Shown here: piece after piece, positions 4,109 through 6,989 of the stretch
How positions within the stretch are numbered: the stretch's first letter is position 1
How the letters are laid out: every line of letters begins with the position of its first letter
DNA from: a bacterium
Lineage (GTDB): Bacteria > Patescibacteriota > Minisyncoccia > Minisyncoccales > Minisyncoccaceae
Length of the DNA stretch: 6,989 nucleotides
Reading direction: 5' to 3'
Assembly (NCBI GenBank): GCA_023229485.1
Contig: JALNZJ010000019.1
Span: forward strand, 1 to 6,989
Notes under the pieces: model-generated
Database searches by the model: none
The model's input: the letters and a program-made list of their open reading frames with translations, nothing else
Told to the model about the DNA's origin: nothing
Program-made: the position numbers and the translations under genes

Positions 4109-5047
4109 CTACTTTGCGAAGCTTTCAATTCTTCTTACAATACATTGATACCCTTTATCATGCTTCCAATTAACAGAATAATAAGTAGTATCATTACCGT
4201 TGTTAAGATTTGAAGAATTAAAATTAACACATAATTTATATTTCACAGCATCTACGACCTCATAGTTATAATATTTTCCAGTTGACTCTTCCACAAATTC
4301 TGCGGAATCAATATAACTATACTCCTGTGCTTTCAACTCATCCAAATTAGAAGGTAGCTTTGTGTTGTCAACATAATACTGTTCCAATCCCCTTTTTACT
4401 GTCTCAAAATTACTCAAAATCTTCTGATCTATTTTTCTAGATCTAGCTTCGGTAGGAGATTCTATTATAAAAAACGATGACACTAAAGCGATACAAACAA
4501 TAATCGCTGACATTACGAAATATGCCATAATAAATTTTCCATTTATTTCCCTACTCTTAATGTCATAAAAATAAAAAGTAAAAATAGCAGAAGAAATTAC
4601 CAATACGGTTATCGCCTTTAAAACAAAATTAAAAGTTGTTTCGCCGTCTAAAAAGTTATTCAATAACCCAATCAAAGAACCAATCATTACTACGGCCGAA
4701 ATAAAAATAATAAAATAAGTAAGCCATTTTCTGATTGATGAATTTATAGCAAGGTCACCTTTCTTTATCCCCTTATAAATAAAAGATTTTATAAGATAAA
4801 AAATCGGAAAAGAAATAATAACTCCAGAAATTGCAAACTTTAAACCAGAATTTTCTCCATAATAGTTATTTTGTATTAAGGGAAAAAATTTATTTATAAA
4901 TTCAAAAAACATTGTTCCCAAAGAAATAGAACCAATAATTAATGTCACTAACGCTAAAGAATAAAAAAACGCAAACTTAGGAGAATTTTGACTTTCCATA
5001 TATTTTTTAATTAACCAATAATAAATTACCTTACTTAAGGATACCAT
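4109..5047 (-). CDS. DUF5671-like membrane protein with extracytoplasmic pilin-like C-terminal domain
   Basis: This is a 312-residue protein of unknown function. Five hydrophobic segments are visible, at about 26-46, 69-89, 109-130, 141-161 and 173-194. The first, ending ISLGTMFFEFINKFFP (41-56), resembles the DUF5671 family common in Patescibacteria. Basic residues cluster in the loops at 90-107 and 161-171, which predicts the N-terminus inside and the C-terminus outside. Residues 200-312 are soluble: an amphipathic stretch (IDQKILSNFETVKRGLEQYY) leading to KLPSNLDEL (230-238), a pattern seen in type II/IV pilin-like globular domains. Two cysteines, C273 and C302, could form a disulfide outside the membrane. 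The start is uncertain: ATG 5047 gives the length used, ATG 4999 (residue 17) is possible, and neither has a Shine-Dalgarno. The gene lies between the rpoD terminator and the tRNA-Asn promoter and is probably a separate transcript. Confidence 0.75.
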   Translation of the reverse strand: MVSLSKVIYYWLIKKYMESQNSPKFAFFYSLALVTLIIGSISLGTMFFEFINKFFPLIQNNYYGENSGLKFAISGVIISFPIFYLIKSFIYKGIKKGDLAINSSIRKWLTYFIIFISAVVMIGSLIGLLNNFLDGETTFNFVLKAITVLVISSAIFTFYFYDIKSREINGKFIMAYFVMSAIIVCIALVSSFFIIESPTEARSRKIDQKILSNFETVKRGLEQYYVDNTKLPSNLDELKAQEYSYIDSAEFVEESTGKYYNYEVVDAVKYKLCVNFNSSNLNNGNDTTYYSVNWKHDKGYQCIVRRIESFAK

Positions 5048-5059
5048 AGTAAAGCAAAA

Positions 5060-5090
5060 AATATAAGAAAAAACTCGCCATTCGGCGAGT
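5060..5090 (-). terminator. Rho-independent terminator of the dnaG-rpoD operon
   Basis: On the minus strand ACTCGCC (5090-5084) pairs with GGCGAGT (5079-5073) around a 4-nt loop (GAAT), followed by TTTTTTCTTATAT. The stem is GC-rich and starts 6 nt after the rpoD stop. It is the strongest terminator in the window. Confidence 0.85.
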
Positions 5091-5096
5091 CTCAGT

Positions 5097-6566
5097 CTAA
5101 TATCCTTCCAATTTTTTCAAATTCTTATGTTGTCTAATTTTTTCTATTGCTTTGGCTTCAATTTGTCTTATTCTTTCTCTAGTTACTTTAAATTCCTGCC
5201 CCACCTCTTCTAGTGTATGAGTAACTCCATCTTCCAAGCCAAACCGCATAGATAATATTTTTTGCTCCCTTTCAGTCAAATCTCTAAAAATCTCATCCAT
5301 ATGCTCACGCAAAAGCTTTCTTCCTGCTTGAGATGAGGGAGATTCGATTTTATCATCTTTTATAAACTCTCCCAAAACACTATCCTTTTCGTCCTCTCCT
5401 ACTGGAGTTTCAAGCGATACTGCTTTTTGAGATATCTTCTCTAGATGCCTTACCTTCTCTACCTCAATGCCCATCTCTGCTGCAACCTCCTCGGCTAATG
5501 GCTCTCTGTCTAAATCTTGCAAAAGACGTCTTTTTGCCTGAGTATATTTTGTTAAAGTTTCAATCATATGGACCGGAATCCTAATAGTTCGTGCCTGATC
5601 GGCTAAAGCTCTAGTAATAGTCTGCCTAATCCACCAAGTAGCATAAGTAGAAAACTTATATCCCTTTCTCCAATCAAACTTTTCAACTGCACGAAACAAT
5701 CCAAGATTTCCTTCCTGAATCAAATCAAGCAATGTAAGATTTGGCGATCGGCCAATATATTTTTTTGCAATTGAAACAACTAAACGAAGATTCGCCTCAG
5801 CTAGCTTTCGTTTTGCATCCAAATCACCAAGTTCAATTCTTTTAGCTAATTCTTTTTCTTCTCTAGCCGTTATCGCCGGAATTTTTCCAATCTCTCGTAG
5901 ATATGACTGAACAGAATCTATCTTTCCGGTAGAAGCTCTTTTTCTTCCCTTCTTTTTCGGCTCAACGTCAGCATCAAGATAACCTTTTGATTCTCGAAGC
6001 TCAATACTCATCTGATCTAATTTACCTAAAAGATCTTCAAACTCTTCAATGTTTTCTTCTATGTTTGAAAAATAAGAAAGAATTTCAGAAAAAGTAATAA
6101 ATCCTCTTAATCTTCCCTTCTTCAAAAGAAGTTCTAATTTTTCATCATCAATAACAGACACCGAAGGCTTTTCCCTTCTTTGCTTTCTTTGTTTTTCTAA
6201 AAGCAATCTCTTTTCTTTTATTTTTGCTTTTTCAGTTTTTACTTTTCCTATTTTTTCAGGAACAATTTTTTTAACTCGTTTATCTATTTTTTTTGTTTCT
6301 ACCTTTTTTTTAACTTTCTTCTCTATCTTTTTTCCAGTTTTTACCGGAACTTTAGAAATAGATGCTTTATTTTTTTTCTTTACACCTTTCCCTAATTTTG
6401 ACACAACTTTTACAGCAGGTTTAACCTGTTTGGTAGATTTCTTTTGAATTTTTAACGCCACCTTTTTAGCCACTGGTTTTTTTACAGCGACAATGGTCTT
6501 CTTCTTTTTTAAAGAAGATTTTGTTTTAGTTTTCTGATTCAGGACTTTCTTGGTTGGCTTCTTCAT
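5097..6566 (-). CDS. rpoD: Primary sigma factor of RNA polymerase (sigma-70/RpoD) with lysine-rich N-terminal extension
   Basis: This 489-residue protein directs RNA polymerase to housekeeping promoters. Residues 1-133 are a low-complexity basic tail with about 50 lysines. A region 1.1-like segment follows at about 140-195. Region 1.2 is [14 protein letters not shown] (217-230). Region 2 spans about 250-325, with [19 protein letters not shown] (279-297) and the -10 recognition helix [18 protein letters not shown] (303-320). Region 3 is at about 330-410. Region 4 has [15 protein letters not shown] (430-444) and the -35 helix-turn-helix ending [13 protein letters not shown] (461-473). The order and motifs are those of group 1 sigma factors. 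ATG 6566 is the only ATG before residue 186 and is kept although its Shine-Dalgarno is poor. The first 41 bases overlap the end of dnaG, which suggests translational coupling. A perfect TATAAT and a near-consensus -35 at tRNA-Asn fit this sigma. Confidence 0.97.
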   Translation of the reverse strand: MKKPTKKVLNQKTKTKSSLKKKKTIVAVKKPVAKKVALKIQKKSTKQVKPAVKVVSKLGKGVKKKNKASISKVPVKTGKKIEKKVKKKVETKKIDKRVKKIVPEKIGKVKTEKAKIKEKRLLLEKQRKQRREKPSVSVIDDEKLELLLKKGRLRGFITFSEILSYFSNIEENIEEFEDLLGKLDQMSIELRESKGYLDADVEPKKKGRKRASTGKIDSVQSYLREIGKIPAITAREEKELAKRIELGDLDAKRKLAEANLRLVVSIAKKYIGRSPNLTLLDLIQEGNLGLFRAVEKFDWRKGYKFSTYATWWIRQTITRALADQARTIRIPVHMIETLTKYTQAKRRLLQDLDREPLAEEVAAEMGIEVEKVRHLEKISQKAVSLETPVGEDEKDSVLGEFIKDDKIESPSSQAGRKLLREHMDEIFRDLTEREQKILSMRFGLEDGVTHTLEEVGQEFKVTRERIRQIEAKAIEKIRQHKNLKKLEGY

Positions 6567-6989
6567 TTTTGTTATAGCTTAATTTATTAAACTCTTCCAA
6601 AAGAATTTTTATTTTTTCAAAATCACCTTTCTTTTCTAATTCTTTAATCTCACCACTCAATCTATTTCTACCTAACTTATTGCTTAAAAGTTCTCGCTCA
6701 ACAAGGCAATGCTCAAATTCACCCTCAATATCACTTTCAGCCTCTCGCCTCGTTTCCGCCTTCATTATTAAATAAGTAATATAATTAACAACAACCATAT
6801 CATCTTTAAAGGTCTGAATAAGTTCTTCTGTCTTTATATCCTTTTTTTGCTTTATTTTCAATAAGATATCCTTTATCGGGCTTAAAAAAGAGCTTAGCAA
6901 ATCATCTGTCATAACGTCAATCCTTTCTGGGTCAATTAAAACCAAAATCATAATCTCTTCATCAACCAACTCTTTTCTACTTTTTCTAT
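6526..6989 (-). CDS. dnaG: DNA primase DnaG, C-terminal end only (5' part beyond window)
   Basis: The frame is open to the right edge; the last 153 residues are visible and end at a TAA (6526-6528). They are largely helical and charged, with [19 protein letters not shown] near the edge and a tail rich in Glu and Asn. A short helix beginning with a charged residue and followed by a hydrophobic patch and DP/NP-E is typical of the start of the DnaB-helicase-binding domain of DnaG. No catalytic TOPRIM or zinc-binding part lies in this window, so the call rests mainly on that pattern plus position: dnaG directly before rpoD is the classic macromolecular synthesis operon order. The TTG at 6969 could be mistaken for a start, but the frame continues upstream of it. 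The gene overlaps rpoD by 41 nt in another frame. Confidence 0.8.
   Translation of the reverse strand, partial: RKSRKELVDEEIMILVLIDPERIDVMTDDLLSSFLSPIKDILLKIKQKKDIKTEELIQTFKDDMVVVNYITYLIMKAETRREAESDIEGEFEHCLVERELLSNKLGRNRLSGEIKELEKKGDFEKIKILLEEFNKLSYNKNEEANQESPESEN

Noticed and set aside
3910..4173. Plus-strand open frame of 87 codons
   Set aside because: It runs across the antisense of the intron, the tRNA-Asn 5' exon, the tRNA promoter and the end of the membrane protein gene.

Overview
The window looks like a piece of a low-GC bacterial chromosome, most likely a Patescibacteria/CPR organism (Parcubacteria-like). This is inferred from the very A+T-rich genes, weak or absent Shine-Dalgarno sites, a DUF5671-type membrane protein of the kind common in that group, a primary sigma factor with a long lysine-rich N-terminus, and a tRNA gene interrupted by a group I intron. 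No reassigned stop codon is needed anywhere.

Layout. Minus strand, 1-1564: N-terminal 521 residues of an OLD-family nuclease (ABC-type ATPase plus TOPRIM), running off the left edge. 1565-1928: 364 bases without a protein gene. It holds a minus-strand terminator, an inverted repeat, a tRNA-3'-end-like fragment, two copies of a short box (TATCGAGAGACCGA read on the minus strand) and the promoter and leader of the next gene. Plus strand, 1929-3272: a GNAT / degenerate-GNAT / ASCH fusion protein. Minus strand, 3269-3604: a small stand-alone ASCH protein. These two genes are convergent, their stop codons overlap inside a CTAG palindrome, and that palindrome is part of one bidirectional terminator. 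3641-3710: two more copies of the box, one built into a terminator. Minus strand, 3719-4026: tRNA-Asn(GUU) split by a 233-nt group I intron, with its own promoter at 4057-4084. Minus strand, 4109-5047: a five-helix DUF5671-like membrane protein with a pilin-like outer domain. Minus strand, 5097-6989: the core dnaG-rpoD pair (dnaG only as its C-terminal end), closed by a strong terminator.

How it fits together. The right part (dnaG-rpoD, membrane protein, tRNA) is ordinary core chromosome. The left part (ASCH pair, GNAT fusion, OLD nuclease) looks accessory. The 1.6-3.72 kb segment is bounded by the real tRNA-Asn 3' end and by a degenerate tRNA 3' end in the same orientation, with the same box exactly 10 nt beyond each CCA. 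This is the geometry left by integration at, or duplication of, a tRNA 3' end, although no integrase is visible. The best-supported unusual feature is the tRNA-Asn intron: the exons join to a regular 75-nt tRNA with encoded CCA, and P1, P4, P6 and P7 of the intron can be drawn directly. The most promising lead on a defence system is the OLD nuclease, whose possible partner would lie just outside the left edge.
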